In this document: piece by piece, positions 28,857-38,560 of the stretch
Position numbering within the stretch: position 1 is the stretch's first letter
How the letters are laid out: every line of letters begins with the position of its first letter
Assembly: GCF_000219915.2 (NCBI RefSeq)
Contig: NC_017964.1
Coordinates: forward strand, 4,030,001 to 4,094,000
Direction of reading: 5' to 3'
From: Advenella kashmirensis WT001
Lineage (GTDB): Bacteria; Pseudomonadota; Gammaproteobacteria; Burkholderiales; Burkholderiaceae_B
Length of the DNA: 64,000 nucleotides
The notes under the pieces: generated by a model
The model's database searches: none
Told to the model about the DNA's origin: nothing
What the model saw: only the letters and a program-made list of their open reading frames with translations
Position numbers and translations under genes: made by a program

Positions 28857-29906
28857 TTACTCTTCGCGGGGCAGCCAGTTTTCAAACTGCTCGGCATTAC
28901 CGGGGGTAAGATTTTTCAGCATTTCATGAAAATTAAGGGGAATGGTCTGCTGAACCCGCCGGATCAGGAACGGAGCCGGATGGCTCGGTTCGTGAATTTC
29001 AAAATAACTGCTGACTTTTTCCAGTGCGACCATTGCCTCGTCGCGCGTCTTGATTTGTACTTCCGTCCATGACACCGGCCTTTCCACTGCTTGCTGTTGC
29101 ACTGTTGCTGTATTGCCAGCGGCGGGTTCAACCACACCTTGCCCGCCATTGTTGTCTGCAGCAGTGCTCTCAGGTTGTTCCGATTGCGATGTTGCAGCAG
29201 CACCTAATGCATTTGTGATCAATTCAAAACTTCGCTGCAATGATGAGACTGAAGGCGTCCACTCGGTGCCCAGCTTTTCGGTGACCAGCTCTATAATGCT
29301 CTGCAGGCTTTTTGCCGCGCTGCCCAGCCCGACCATTTCCGGCGCACCAGCAATGGCAGCCTGGTTCAGCGTTTCCACCAATCGGGCCCGGCCACCGGGA
29401 AACAGATCGGCGCGCGAGCCTTCCATAATGGATTCAGCATCACGCAATGACAACTGGCCATGTGCACCGGTGAGCAGGTTGGCGCTGCGTACGCTGCGCC
29501 CCACACCCTGCATATCCGCCAGAGAATTCAATGCGTTGATGCGTGGCAACGGATCTTCATAATCATCTTCAACCAATTGCGGATAAACACTCACCCAGCA
29601 TTTTTCTAAAGCATCGTGCGCCAATCGGACACCGCAGGCATAGCCTGCAAGCCCATTTTGCGACGTCCACGCGCAAACCAGTGCGTGAATCACGCGCAAA
29701 TCGCAAGTTCTGTCACAAAGCGCAAGTGCCTGCTTTTCAACCTGATTCCAATCCGGAGCCTGAGCATCAATAATCGTATCGCCAAACTGTTGTTCGGGCT
29801 TTTCTACAACTGCCTGCTGTAACGCCAAAAAAGCGGCATCGTACTCCAGATTCTCGCCAGCGTTGTCTTCGCTAAACGCAGAGAACAATTCATCAAATGT
29901 TTTCAT
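28857..29906 (-). CDS. tssA: T6SS protein TssA (ImpA family)
   Basis: 349 residues, first gene of this minus-strand cluster. N-terminal ImpA domain (residues about 1-140; LEYDAAFLALQQAVVEKPEQQFG, APDWNQVEKQALALCDRTCDLRV, GWVS-type WVSVYPQL, RINALNSLAD) and a C-terminal part with PAPFLIRRVQQTIPLNFHEMLKNL and NWLPREE ending, as in short TssA proteins. TssA caps the baseplate or sheath during assembly. The Thr/Ala/Gly-rich middle is a flexible linker. Frame intact. Confidence 0.9.
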   Translation of the reverse strand: MKTFDELFSAFSEDNAGENLEYDAAFLALQQAVVEKPEQQFGDTIIDAQAPDWNQVEKQALALCDRTCDLRVIHALVCAWTSQNGLAGYACGVRLAHDALEKCWVSVYPQLVEDDYEDPLPRINALNSLADMQGVGRSVRSANLLTGAHGQLSLRDAESIMEGSRADLFPGGRARLVETLNQAAIAGAPEMVGLGSAAKSLQSIIELVTEKLGTEWTPSVSSLQRSFELITNALGAAATSQSEQPESTAADNNGGQGVVEPAAGNTATVQQQAVERPVSWTEVQIKTRDEAMVALEKVSSYFEIHEPSHPAPFLIRRVQQTIPLNFHEMLKNLTPGNAEQFENWLPREE

Positions 29907-30277
29907 GTACCCCGGCTATCCTAAACATGCATTGTGAAACGTGTGTGACGTTTGTTCTTCACACAATTTGCGCATTTCGCTACACGTTACACATTAAAAT
30001 TCATATTGAGACTAGTGAAAACCCTAGCGGTCAGTGCGAATCGCAATTGAAATCTTACAAAAGTTATCTTCCATCATAAGATTTCAGTCTTGATAAAATT
30101 ATGTCAATTAAAATTAAAAACACTTTATTACATATATATACAAAGTATTTTTGAGCTATTTGGCTTTACTTTGGCGATCAATCCCGCATTTTGCGGCGCA
30201 TTTACCATTCGCAGCAATGCGTGTTTACACTATTTACATAAGGCAAACACGTGCATCGCATATTGCACCGCGTCCAC
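29907..30277. promoter_or_regulatory. AT-rich promoter region of the T6SS cluster
   Basis: No gene seen in 370 bases. A perfect 10-base inverted repeat TGAAATCTTA (30048-30057) / TAAGATTTCA (30077-30086) lies about 140-180 bases before tssA and could be a regulator site. A 7-base stem CGTGTTT (30220-30226) / AAACACG (30245-30251) lies just past the dctM stop and may help to end the TRAP operon transcript. Confidence 0.4.
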
Positions 30278-31576
30278 TTAGCGTACGTTCTGTGGCAGCC
30301 ACAGTACCAGGTCGGGAATCCAGTAGATAATCATCACGCCAACAATCATCAGAAAGAACATGGGCATTGAGACTCTGGCGATATAGGGCAATTCCTTTTT
30401 GGTCATGCCAGATAAAACGAACAGGTTAAATCCCACCGGCGGCGTAATCTGCGCCATTTCAATAACGAAAATCAGGAAGATACCGAACCAGACCAGATCA
30501 AGCCCGGCAGCCTGTACGGTTGGAAGCAGCACACCGATCGTGAGCACCACCATTGAAATCCCATCCAGAAAACAGCCTAATATAATAAAGAACACCATTA
30601 GCGCCAGCACCAAGCCAAATTGCGATAGCCCCAGTGAGGCGATCCATTCGGCCAGCGCGCGTGGCAATCCGATATAGCCCATTGCCAGCGTAAGGAACTG
30701 GGCGCCGGCCAGAATCAGCGCAATCATGCAATACAGTCGTGTTGCGCCCAGCAACGAATCCTTGAATGCGGCCCAGCGCATTGAGCCTTGCAGCACAGAA
30801 AGAACGAATGCCCCCACAACGCCAAGCGCGGCCGCTTCCGTAGCCGTTGCGATCCCGGTATAGATGGAACCGAGCACAGCCACAATCAGCAACACGACCG
30901 GTATCAGATACCGCGATTCGGCAATTTTCTGCCGGAACGTCATTTTGCTTTGCTCGGGCGGAATGGCCCCGGGATGCAGCAATGACCACACAATGATGTA
31001 ACCCATGAACAAACCAGCCAGCAGAATGCCTGGTACCACGCCTGCAATAAATAACCGGGAGATGGATACATTGGCGGCAACGCCATACACAATCATGATA
31101 ATGGAGGGCGGAATAAGCAGACCGAGCGTGCCGGCGCCCGCCAGCGTACCCAGCACCTGATCGTCAGGATAGCCACGACGCTTGAGTTCAGGAATGGTCA
31201 TTTTGCCAATGGTGGCGCAGGTTGCAGCCGATGAGCCCGAAACGGCTGCAAAAATAGCGCAGCCGATAATATTGGTATGCAGCAGCTTGCCCGGCAACCG
31301 GTCCAGCCATGGCGCCAAGCCACGAAACAGATCAGTGGAGAGCCGCGAACGAAACAAAATTTCGCCCATCCATAAAAACAGTGGCAGCGCCGTCAGCGTC
31401 CAACTCGAGGACGCCCCCCAGATAGTAAGCGACATGGCATCGCCCGCCGGTCTGGAGGAAAACAGCGCCATAGTCAGCCAGGCGCAGCCCGACAGGGTCA
31501 GGCCAACCCAAACCCCGGCGCCTAGGAAACCGAAGATGGCAACCAGCAGGACAATAATGACAAGTGATTCATTCAT
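30278..31576 (-). CDS. dctM: TRAP transporter large membrane subunit (DctM)
   Basis: About 432 residues with 11-13 hydrophobic segments and DctM hallmarks: LPLFLWMGEILFRSRLSTDLF, AAVSGSSAATCATIGKMTIPELKRRGY, GTLGLLIPPSIIMIVYG, EAAALGVVGAFVL and ITPPVGFNLFVLSG. Start ATG 31576 (MNESLVIIVL) is preferred to an upstream frame opening at 31627. It carries out sodium-coupled translocation with DctQ. Last gene of dctP-dctQ-dctM. Frame intact. Confidence 0.92.
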   Translation of the reverse strand: MNESLVIIVLLVAIFGFLGAGVWVGLTLSGCAWLTMALFSSRPAGDAMSLTIWGASSSWTLTALPLFLWMGEILFRSRLSTDLFRGLAPWLDRLPGKLLHTNIIGCAIFAAVSGSSAATCATIGKMTIPELKRRGYPDDQVLGTLAGAGTLGLLIPPSIIMIVYGVAANVSISRLFIAGVVPGILLAGLFMGYIIVWSLLHPGAIPPEQSKMTFRQKIAESRYLIPVVLLIVAVLGSIYTGIATATEAAALGVVGAFVLSVLQGSMRWAAFKDSLLGATRLYCMIALILAGAQFLTLAMGYIGLPRALAEWIASLGLSQFGLVLALMVFFIILGCFLDGISMVVLTIGVLLPTVQAAGLDLVWFGIFLIFVIEMAQITPPVGFNLFVLSGMTKKELPYIARVSMPMFFLMIVGVMIIYWIPDLVLWLPQNVR

Positions 31577-31659
31577 AATGCATTCCGCGCGGTATGCGCA
31601 TGATTTGCCGGGACTCCTGCCCGGCATGGATTACCCAGGGGAAGTACCCTTCCCACGGT

Positions 31660-32169
31660 TCAAGTCTGCATGGACACCGGTTCTTCCTCTGTGCGCGAGT
31701 AGCCTTTTTTGAGCGAACAGATAAACTCATCCACGATCGCAATACAAAACAGCAGACAGCCGACAGCCATGCCCAACTGCGGTATCCACAAGGGCGTTGC
31801 ATCTTCTCCGGTAGACAGATCGTGATAACTGTATGAATCCATAACCAGCTTGATGCTGAACCAGGCCAGCGCACCAGACAGCACGATCGCAACCACAAGT
31901 GTGAACAGGTTCAGATAGTGGCGCGCGCGCGGCTTGAGCGCAGCCAGAACCAGCGTGACGCGAATGTGTTCATTCTTGCGAAAGGTGCTGGCCAGCGCCA
32001 GAAAGCCGGCCGCGGCCATGGAGTAACCGGCGTAGGCATCAAGCCCCGGAAAGTTGGTTCCCATTTGCCGGATGATGATAGACCAGAGCACAAACACCAG
32101 AATGCCGATCATAAACAGCCCGGCAAGCCAGGCTGCGCCTTCATAGATACAGTTAAGCAAACGTCTCAT
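31660..32169 (-). CDS. dctQ: TRAP transporter small membrane subunit (DctQ)
   Basis: 169 residues with four hydrophobic segments (about 12-36, 48-66, 84-108, 130-150) and the DctQ pattern FVLWSIIIRQMG ... GLDAYAGYSMAAAGFLALASTFRKNEHIRV. It is the small membrane partner of DctM. Its ATG overlaps the stop of dctP by four bases. Frame intact. Confidence 0.9.
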   Translation of the reverse strand: MRRLLNCIYEGAAWLAGLFMIGILVFVLWSIIIRQMGTNFPGLDAYAGYSMAAAGFLALASTFRKNEHIRVTLVLAALKPRARHYLNLFTLVVAIVLSGALAWFSIKLVMDSYSYHDLSTGEDATPLWIPQLGMAVGCLLFCIAIVDEFICSLKKGYSRTEEEPVSMQT

Positions 32170-33140
32170 TTTGATTTGTAGTCGTTCAGCAGTTTCTCAC
32201 CATCGGCGCCGGCTTTCTTGGTCCAGTCGGCAATCATGCTCTCGCCGATTTTGGTCAGGCCGGCAATCAGCTCGCTGGACGGTTTGACGATTTCCACGCC
32301 ATTCTTGACCAACTGCTCGTTGTACCATTTGGTTTTTTCCTGCGACAATGCCCAGCCGGTTTTTTCCGCTTCGGCCGCGGCATCCCGCAATGCCTTGCGC
32401 TCTTTGTCATCCAGTGCATCGAAGGCTTTTTTATTCACGATCAACGCATTCTTGGGTAACCAGGCCTGCGTGTCGTAGAGTTTTTTCAGATACTCATAAG
32501 TCTTGGTGTCATAACCGGTAGAGCCCGATGACATATACGAATCAACCACCCCGGTGGCCAATGCCTGAGACAGTTCAGCCTGCTGGATGGTCACCGGATG
32601 CGCGCCCACTTCCTGTGCAATTTTGGAAGTGACCGGGCTGTACGCACGCCATTTCAGGCCTTTCATGTCGTCAATCGAATTGAGCGTCTTATTGGTAAAG
32701 ATTCCTTGAGGCGGCCAGGCCACGGAATACAACAGCTTCATACCCTGGGCTTCGAGCTTCTTTTCCAGATAGGGCTTTTGGGCCTGGTACAGTTTCCAGG
32801 CCTGTTCATAGCCGGTGGCCAAAAACGGCAGGCCATCCAATTCATAAATGGGGTCTTCGTTGGCGAAGTTGCTGAGCAGGATTTCGCCCGCCTGAGCCTG
32901 GTTGCCCTGCACTGCCCGCTTGATTTCCGGCGCCTTGAACAGCGATGCGTTGGAGTGAACGGTAATTTTGAATTCGCCGCCCGTGGCATCGGACACCGCC
33001 TTGACAAATTTCATGGCAATTTCAGTATGGAAATTGGAGTCCGGGTAAGCCGTGGGCAAATCCCATTTCGTGGCCGCGGAAGCATTCACACTAAACAGAG
33101 CGCCAGCAAGCGCGGTCAGAACCAGAGCATTATTTTTCAT
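32166..33140 (-). CDS. dctP: TRAP transporter substrate-binding protein, likely pyroglutamate type (DctP6/7-like)
   Basis: About 324 residues; ATG 33140 is used because AAGGA lies eight bases upstream, whereas the in-frame ATG at 33149 abuts it. Sec signal peptide to about ASA (residue 23). The mature sequence KWDLPTAYPDSNFHTE, APEIKRAVQGNQAQAGEILL, ELDGLPFLATGYEQA, WPPQGIFTNK and MSSGSTGYDTKTYEYLKKLYDT resemble the Bordetella pertussis DctP6/DctP7 receptors shown by crystallography to bind pyroglutamate. The similarity is from memory, not a search. The divergent 5-oxoprolinase gene supports the assignment. Confidence 0.88.
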   Translation of the reverse strand: MKNNALVLTALAGALFSVNASAATKWDLPTAYPDSNFHTEIAMKFVKAVSDATGGEFKITVHSNASLFKAPEIKRAVQGNQAQAGEILLSNFANEDPIYELDGLPFLATGYEQAWKLYQAQKPYLEKKLEAQGMKLLYSVAWPPQGIFTNKTLNSIDDMKGLKWRAYSPVTSKIAQEVGAHPVTIQQAELSQALATGVVDSYMSSGSTGYDTKTYEYLKKLYDTQAWLPKNALIVNKKAFDALDDKERKALRDAAAEAEKTGWALSQEKTKWYNEQLVKNGVEIVKPSSELIAGLTKIGESMIADWTKKAGADGEKLLNDYKSK

Positions 33141-33511
33141 GGATGGCATCCTTCAATATAGAGGTCACTGCAATATCGGGGGGTTACGCAGCCGCAGCCA
33201 AATCATCGGCAGGGTCTGGCGCACTGGTAGTTTCGGTTATATCAGCCTCATGGCTGTCATATTTCAGAGAATATAAGATTTTTGTCGCAAGGGCACGAGA
33301 AGATTTTCAGGCAAAGGGAAAACACTGATAGGGTCTGCACTGAAAGTGGGCGTGATTTTGGCTCGCTTGCCTGCGTTTATACCGGCCAGGCAATACCGCC
33401 TCAAACACTGGCATGATTTGTGCTGATACACTTGCATAATGCCCGTCAGCATGATGACGAGCGCAATTTTCACAATCAATATTTTTATCAGAGACAGGCA
33501 GGACACAAAAC
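33141..33511. promoter_or_regulatory. Divergent promoter region dctP / 5-oxoprolinase
   Basis: About 370 bases with no convincing gene. A near-perfect 16-base palindrome CGTCAGCATGATGACG (14 of 16 symmetric) is at 33444-33459, about 53 bases before the oxoprolinase ATG, and is a candidate operator. A ribosome binding site CAGGA precedes ATG 33512 by nine bases. No regulator gene is adjacent. Confidence 0.4.
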
Positions 33512-36500
33512 ATGAGCAAGTGGCAATTCTGGGTAGACCGTGGAGGTACCTTCACCGACATCGTCGCAATCACTCCGCAAAAAACCTTACTGACCAGAAA
33601 ATTGCTCTCGGACAATCCCGACCATTATGAAGATGCCGCGATTGAGGCAATACGCGATCTTCTTGGCGTTGCCAAGGGCGATCCGATCCCGGTGAAAAAT
33701 ATCGATTGCGTCAAAATGGGGACCACGGTTGCCACCAATGCACTATTGGAGCGCAAAGGCGAACGCGTTGTTTTTTTGACTACTCGCGGCTTTGCAGACG
33801 CCTTGCGGATTGCATATCAGAATCGTCCGCGCTTATTCGACCGTCATGTGGTCCTGCCCGAGATGCTTTATGAACAGGTATTGGAAGCCGACGAACGGAT
33901 CGATGCGGACGGCGAAGTTATTTTCCCAATGGATGAACAGGCGCTGCGCGCGCAGTTGCAAGCAGCGTACGATCAGGGCCTGCGCAGTATTGCAATTGTG
34001 TTTATGCATGCCTGGCGCAACCCGGCACATGAAAAACTGGCAGCGCAGCTTGCCCGGGAGATTGGATTCTCACAGATATCTGCCTCGCATGATGTCAGTC
34101 CGCTGATCAAGTTTGTATCGCGTGGAGATACCACGGTGGTAGACGCCTATCTGTCGCCCATCCTTGCCCGCTATGTCGATCGGGTCGCCTCGCAATTGCC
34201 CGGCGTGAACCTGATGTTCATGCAGTCTTCGGGGGGCCTGTCGGACGCGCATCGCTTTCGCGGCAAGGACGCCATTTTGTCGGGTCCGGCCGGCGGTATC
34301 GTCGGGATGGCGCGCAGCAGCCAACAGGCCGGGTACAAGAAAGTAATCGGTTTTGACATGGGTGGCACCTCGACCGATGTATCACATTTTGCCGGTGTCT
34401 ATGAACGCGATTACGAAACCTCCGTGGCTGGCGTACGCATGCGCACACCCATGATGCGCATCCACACGGTCGCCGCCGGTGGTGGCTCGATTCTGCATTT
34501 TGACGGCGCGCGCCTGCGCGTCGGGCCGGACTCGGCAGGCGCCAACCCCGGCCCCGCTTCCTATCGCAAGCAGGGACCGCTGACCATTACTGATTGCAAT
34601 GTCATGCTGGGTAAAATTCAGCCGGACTATTTTCCTGCGGTCTTCGGCCCCAATGGCAGCGAACCGCTGGACGCGCAGGTCGTGACCGGAAAATTCGGTG
34701 TGCTGAGCAAGCAGGTGAGCCAGGCAACCGGCAGGCAGGTAAGTCCGGAAGAGCTGGCCGCAGGCTTTCTGGCGATTGGCGTACAGAACATGGCCGAAGC
34801 AATTAAACGGATTTCCGTGCAACAAGGCCATGATGTCACGCGCTATACGCTGACCACGTTCGGCGGCGCCGGTGGCCAGCATGCCTGCCTGGTTGCCGAT
34901 GCACTTGGCATGACAACTGTGTTCGCCCACCCATTGGGCGGCGTGCTGTCAGCCTATGGCATGGGTCTGGCCGATCAGGTGGCCATTCGTCAGCAGACCG
35001 TGGAAAAGCCGCTACAAGAGGAGCTGATCCCGGAACTGAAGCAATTACGCGAGCAGTTGGGCGAGCAGGCCAGCGCGGAATTGGTGACACGACTGACCAC
35101 AGGGATGCAGATCGTGCTGAACACGCGCGCTCAGTTGAAATACCAGGGCACCGATAGCGCCCTGGAAGTGGACTTTGCCGATGCAGGACAGATGCTTGCC
35201 GCATTCAATGAACAGTATCGCCAGCGATATTCATTTCTGATCGAAGACCGTCCACTGGTTGTCGAGTCCTTGCTGGTCGAAGCGGTGATTGCGGGCAGCC
35301 GAATTGACGAGGCAACTATTACGCGACGCGATGACAGCCTGCCTGTGGCAGACTCACATCGCCAAATGTACAGCAACGGGACCTGGCACGACACACCAGT
35401 ATTTCCGCGGCAAGCGCTGCAGGCAGGCGACGTTGTCGCCGGCCCGGCCATTATTTCCGAAGCCAACCAGACTACGATTGTGGAAGACGGCTGGTCGGCC
35501 ACGCTCAACAGCAAAGACCATCTGATTCTGACGCGGACCGTCCCCCTGCGCAATGCACTGGCCGTGTCCACAGATGCCGATCCGGTGATGCTTGAAGTAT
35601 TCAATAATTTATTCATGTCGATTGCCGACCAGATGGGTCTGAGTCTGCAGAACACAGCCTATTCGGTCAACATCAAGGAGCGGCTGGATTTTTCCTGCGC
35701 GATTTTCGACGACCAGGGCAACCTGATTGCCAATGCGCCACATATGCCGGTGCATCTGGGCTCCATGAGCGAATCGATCAAGACGGTCATGCGGGAAAAT
35801 GCCGGTAATATGCACCCGGGTGACGCCTATGTGGTGAACGATCCCTATCACGGCGGCACCCATCTGCCGGATATCACCGTTATTACACCTGTGTTTGATC
35901 GAGAAGAAAAACAGATCATTTTTTTCGTCGGTTCGCGCGGACACCATGCTGATGTCGGCGGACTTACGCCCGGATCAATGCCGCCGGATTCGACGACCAT
36001 TGACGAAGAAGGCGTGCTTTTCACCAATTTCCAGCTGGTCCGCCATGGCCGGTTCCGCGAACAGGAAGCGCGGGACATTCTGATGTCGGGCAAGTATCCT
36101 GCCCGCAATCCCGATCAGAACCTGGCTGATCTGCAGGCACAGATTGCCGCCAACCAGAAGGGGGTCAGGGAACTGCATGCCATGTGTGATACTTTTGGTC
36201 TGGAGGTAGTGCAAGCCTATATGCAGCATGTTCAGGATAACGCCGAGGCGTCGGTGCGTCGCGTGATCCCTTTGCTGCGTGATGGCAGCTACACTTACAA
36301 GCTGGATAATGGAGCCGTAATACAGGTGGCGATCCGAATCCATGACGACCGTGAATCGGTAACAGTCGACTTTACCGGCTCATCAGCACAACTGACCAAT
36401 AACTTTAATGCGCCGGCTTCGATCGCCGTGGCTGCCGTGCTTTATGTCTTTCGCACGCTGGTGAATGATGAAATTCCGCTCAATGCCGGTTGCCTCAAGC

Positions 36501-37132
36501 CTATCAATATCGTGATACCACCGGCGTCCATGCTCAACCCTGAACTACCCGCTTCAGTGGTGGCCGGCAATGTGGAAACATCCATGTGCATTGTGAATGC
36601 TCTGTATGGTGCACTGGGTGTACTGGCCGCAAGCCAGGGCACCATGAACAACTTCACTTTCGGCAATGCCCGCTACCAGTATTATGAAACCGTCTCTGGC
36701 GGCACCGGCGCCGGACCCGTGTATCTGGATTCGGACGATGAAGGCTTTGACGGTACGTCATTGGTGCAGGCCCATATGACCAATTCCCGGCTCACCGACC
36801 CTGAAGTACTGGAGCTGCGCTTCCCTGTACGCCTTGAGTCTTATGCCATCCGCCACGGTTCCGGCGGCAAGGGCAAATGGCACGGTGGCGATGGCGGCAT
36901 CAGGCGCATGCGTTTCCTGGAATCGATGACTGCTGCCATTCTTTCCAATAACCGCAAATACGCGCCCTTCGGTCTGAAAGGCGGAGAGCCGGGCCAGACC
37001 GGCAGGAACTATATCGAGCGCGCAGATGGTTCTGTGACCGAGCTCGGCCCGCAAGATAATGCCAGTCTGCAGCCCGGGGATACATTTGTGATTGAAACAC
37101 CGGGGGGCGGTGGCTACGGCCAGGCAGAATGA
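33512..37132 (+). CDS. 5-oxoprolinase (ATP-hydrolysing), HyuA-HyuB fusion
   Basis: 1206 residues, the size of OPLAH-type enzymes that hydrolyse 5-oxo-L-proline (pyroglutamate) to L-glutamate with ATP. The N-terminal HyuA half starts WQFWVDRGGTFTDIVA, then VKMGTTVATNALLERKGER, DVSPLIKFVSRGDTTVVDAYLSP, GFDMGGTSTDVSHFAG and TTFGGAGGQHAC. The HyuB half starts at about residue 690 (DPVMLEVFNNLFMSIADQMG) with VVNDPYHGGTHLPDITV, FVGSRGHHADVGG and GGYGQAE at the end. One intact frame, one of the few very long genes here without a break. Divergent from the TRAP transporter, so uptake and hydrolysis of pyroglutamate appear paired. Hydantoinase activity is the alternative. Confidence 0.88.
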   Translation: MSKWQFWVDRGGTFTDIVAITPQKTLLTRKLLSDNPDHYEDAAIEAIRDLLGVAKGDPIPVKNIDCVKMGTTVATNALLERKGERVVFLTTRGFADALRIAYQNRPRLFDRHVVLPEMLYEQVLEADERIDADGEVIFPMDEQALRAQLQAAYDQGLRSIAIVFMHAWRNPAHEKLAAQLAREIGFSQISASHDVSPLIKFVSRGDTTVVDAYLSPILARYVDRVASQLPGVNLMFMQSSGGLSDAHRFRGKDAILSGPAGGIVGMARSSQQAGYKKVIGFDMGGTSTDVSHFAGVYERDYETSVAGVRMRTPMMRIHTVAAGGGSILHFDGARLRVGPDSAGANPGPASYRKQGPLTITDCNVMLGKIQPDYFPAVFGPNGSEPLDAQVVTGKFGVLSKQVSQATGRQVSPEELAAGFLAIGVQNMAEAIKRISVQQGHDVTRYTLTTFGGAGGQHACLVADALGMTTVFAHPLGGVLSAYGMGLADQVAIRQQTVEKPLQEELIPELKQLREQLGEQASAELVTRLTTGMQIVLNTRAQLKYQGTDSALEVDFADAGQMLAAFNEQYRQRYSFLIEDRPLVVESLLVEAVIAGSRIDEATITRRDDSLPVADSHRQMYSNGTWHDTPVFPRQALQAGDVVAGPAIISEANQTTIVEDGWSATLNSKDHLILTRTVPLRNALAVSTDADPVMLEVFNNLFMSIADQMGLSLQNTAYSVNIKERLDFSCAIFDDQGNLIANAPHMPVHLGSMSESIKTVMRENAGNMHPGDAYVVNDPYHGGTHLPDITVITPVFDREEKQIIFFVGSRGHHADVGGLTPGSMPPDSTTIDEEGVLFTNFQLVRHGRFREQEARDILMSGKYPARNPDQNLADLQAQIAANQKGVRELHAMCDTFGLEVVQAYMQHVQDNAEASVRRVIPLLRDGSYTYKLDNGAVIQVAIRIHDDRESVTVDFTGSSAQLTNNFNAPASIAVAAVLYVFRTLVNDEIPLNAGCLKPINIVIPPASMLNPELPASVVAGNVETSMCIVNALYGALGVLAASQGTMNNFTFGNARYQYYETVSGGTGAGPVYLDSDDEGFDGTSLVQAHMTNSRLTDPEVLELRFPVRLESYAIRHGSGGKGKWHGGDGGIRRMRFLESMTAAILSNNRKYAPFGLKGGEPGQTGRNYIERADGSVTELGPQDNASLQPGDTFVIETPGGGGYGQAE

Positions 37133-37504
37133 GCTGATTTGAATGCAACTTGTTGCGGGATCCTATTGTTCGATCCTGTTGCGGCGCAAGCGCAGCTTGA
37201 ATGCGACTCACAAGTGCTGGCCGCCAACAGGCGGCTGCGCCTGCACTTAAGGCACGGTTGTTCAATTGGCATAGCAGATACGGGGCAACTGGCCTATCGC
37301 ACATGCAATAGCACTTGGCGTAGGTCACCGGTATTCCGCCATGCAAAACACATAACGCTTCGACATTAGAGCCGATGAAACCCGCAAGTCCATATTTCAT
37401 TTGTATTGGGCCTGGAAGCGGATACACTATGCGGGAGAGTGTCCGCCCGGACACCCGAAGTAATGCGACACAACGATAAAAAATACTTCCACAGGAGACA
37501 TGCT
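37133..37504. other. Intergenic region with a small hairpin
   Basis: No gene recognised. GTGTCC-GCCC-GGACAC at 37439-37454 forms a perfect six-base stem with a four-base loop, about 50 bases before the start of the Bug receptor gene; without a T-tract it may be an operator or RNA hairpin. An AGGAG at 37493-37497 is the ribosome binding site of the next gene. Confidence 0.4.
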
Positions 37505-38503
37505 ATGACTTTGACTTCCCATACGATCACACCGCTGCGGTCTCTGGCACTGGCGACCCTGGCTGCCTGCTGTGTTGCCAGCGCCGCGCACGCAGCAGGA
37601 TATCCCGAGCGCCCGGTTACCCTGATTGTGCCCTTCCCGCCTGCCGGAACAACCGATCTGATCGCCCGGCATGTTGCCCAGGCGCTGGAAAAGGAGCTGG
37701 GCCAGAGCATTGTGGTCGAGAATCGGGCCGGTGCCGGCGGCAATGTAGGCATGGGCGCATTGGCGCGCGCCAAAGCCGATGGCTATACCATTGGCATGGG
37801 CACCATCGGAACACAGACTATCAACCAGTTTCTGTACAAGGATATGCCCTTTGACCCACAAAAGGATTTTGTGCCCATTGCCCTGGCAGGCACCACACCG
37901 AATATCATTGCCGTCAATGCCAATTCAGATATCAAGTCGCTTGGGGATCTGATTGCAAAAGCCAAGGCGGCAAAAGATAAAAAACTTAGCTACGCTTCTC
38001 CTGGTGTGGGTTCATCGGTGCATCTGACCGGCGCCTATCTGGAAGATGCAGCCGGCATCAGCATGCTGCATGTACCGTTCAAAGGTGTGTCCGGTTCCAT
38101 GCCCGCGCTGATCGGCGGTCAGGTGGACATCCTGATGGATAATCTGCCCAGCACGTTATCACAAGTGAAAGATGGCGGAAAAGTACGTGCAGTGGCCGTA
38201 ACGGGTGCGCAGCGGGATCCTGCCATCCCGGATGTCCCGACGGTGGCCGAATCGGGCCTGCCGGGCTTTGATGTGAACGCATGGTTTGCTCTGTATGCCC
38301 CAGCCGGCACACCACCCGAAGCTATCAAAACGCTGGTTGCTGCTGCAGAAAAAGCCTTGGCCTCAAAAGACTTGAAACACAAGCTGCAACAGACCAGCAC
38401 CCAGCCAGGCACGATATTCGGCGCCGATCTGACCGCATTCGAGGCCAAGGAACGTGAGCGCTGGAACAAGCTGATTCAGGACAAACATATTCAGTCCAAA
38501 TAA
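37505..38503 (+). CDS. Bug-family tripartite tricarboxylate transporter (TctC-type) receptor
   Basis: About 332 residues. ATG 37505 has AGGAG seven bases upstream. Signal peptide to about AHA (residue 33), then YPERPVTLIVPFPPAGTTDLIARHVAQALEKELGQSIVVENRAGAGGNVG, the Bug signature. Further family features: DGYTIGMGTIGTQTINQFLY and VPFKGVSGSMPALIGGQVD. Periplasmic receptor for an organic or amino acid ligand; such genes are very abundant in Alcaligenaceae and most, as here, have no membrane partner genes next to them. Located just before a ThDP enzyme gene, possibly as one operon. Confidence 0.9.
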   Translation: MTLTSHTITPLRSLALATLAACCVASAAHAAGYPERPVTLIVPFPPAGTTDLIARHVAQALEKELGQSIVVENRAGAGGNVGMGALARAKADGYTIGMGTIGTQTINQFLYKDMPFDPQKDFVPIALAGTTPNIIAVNANSDIKSLGDLIAKAKAAKDKKLSYASPGVGSSVHLTGAYLEDAAGISMLHVPFKGVSGSMPALIGGQVDILMDNLPSTLSQVKDGGKVRAVAVTGAQRDPAIPDVPTVAESGLPGFDVNAWFALYAPAGTPPEAIKTLVAAAEKALASKDLKHKLQQTSTQPGTIFGADLTAFEAKERERWNKLIQDKHIQSK

Positions 38504-38560
38504 TTTTTATTGTTAACCCGTTCCGTACACGGAACACAGTTGAGAAAGGTTTATAGATTC

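Noticed and set aside
29907..30277. CRISPR or insertion-sequence remnant in the AT-rich spacer
   Set aside because: No regular repeats, no terminal inverted repeats with target duplication and no transposase fragment seen.
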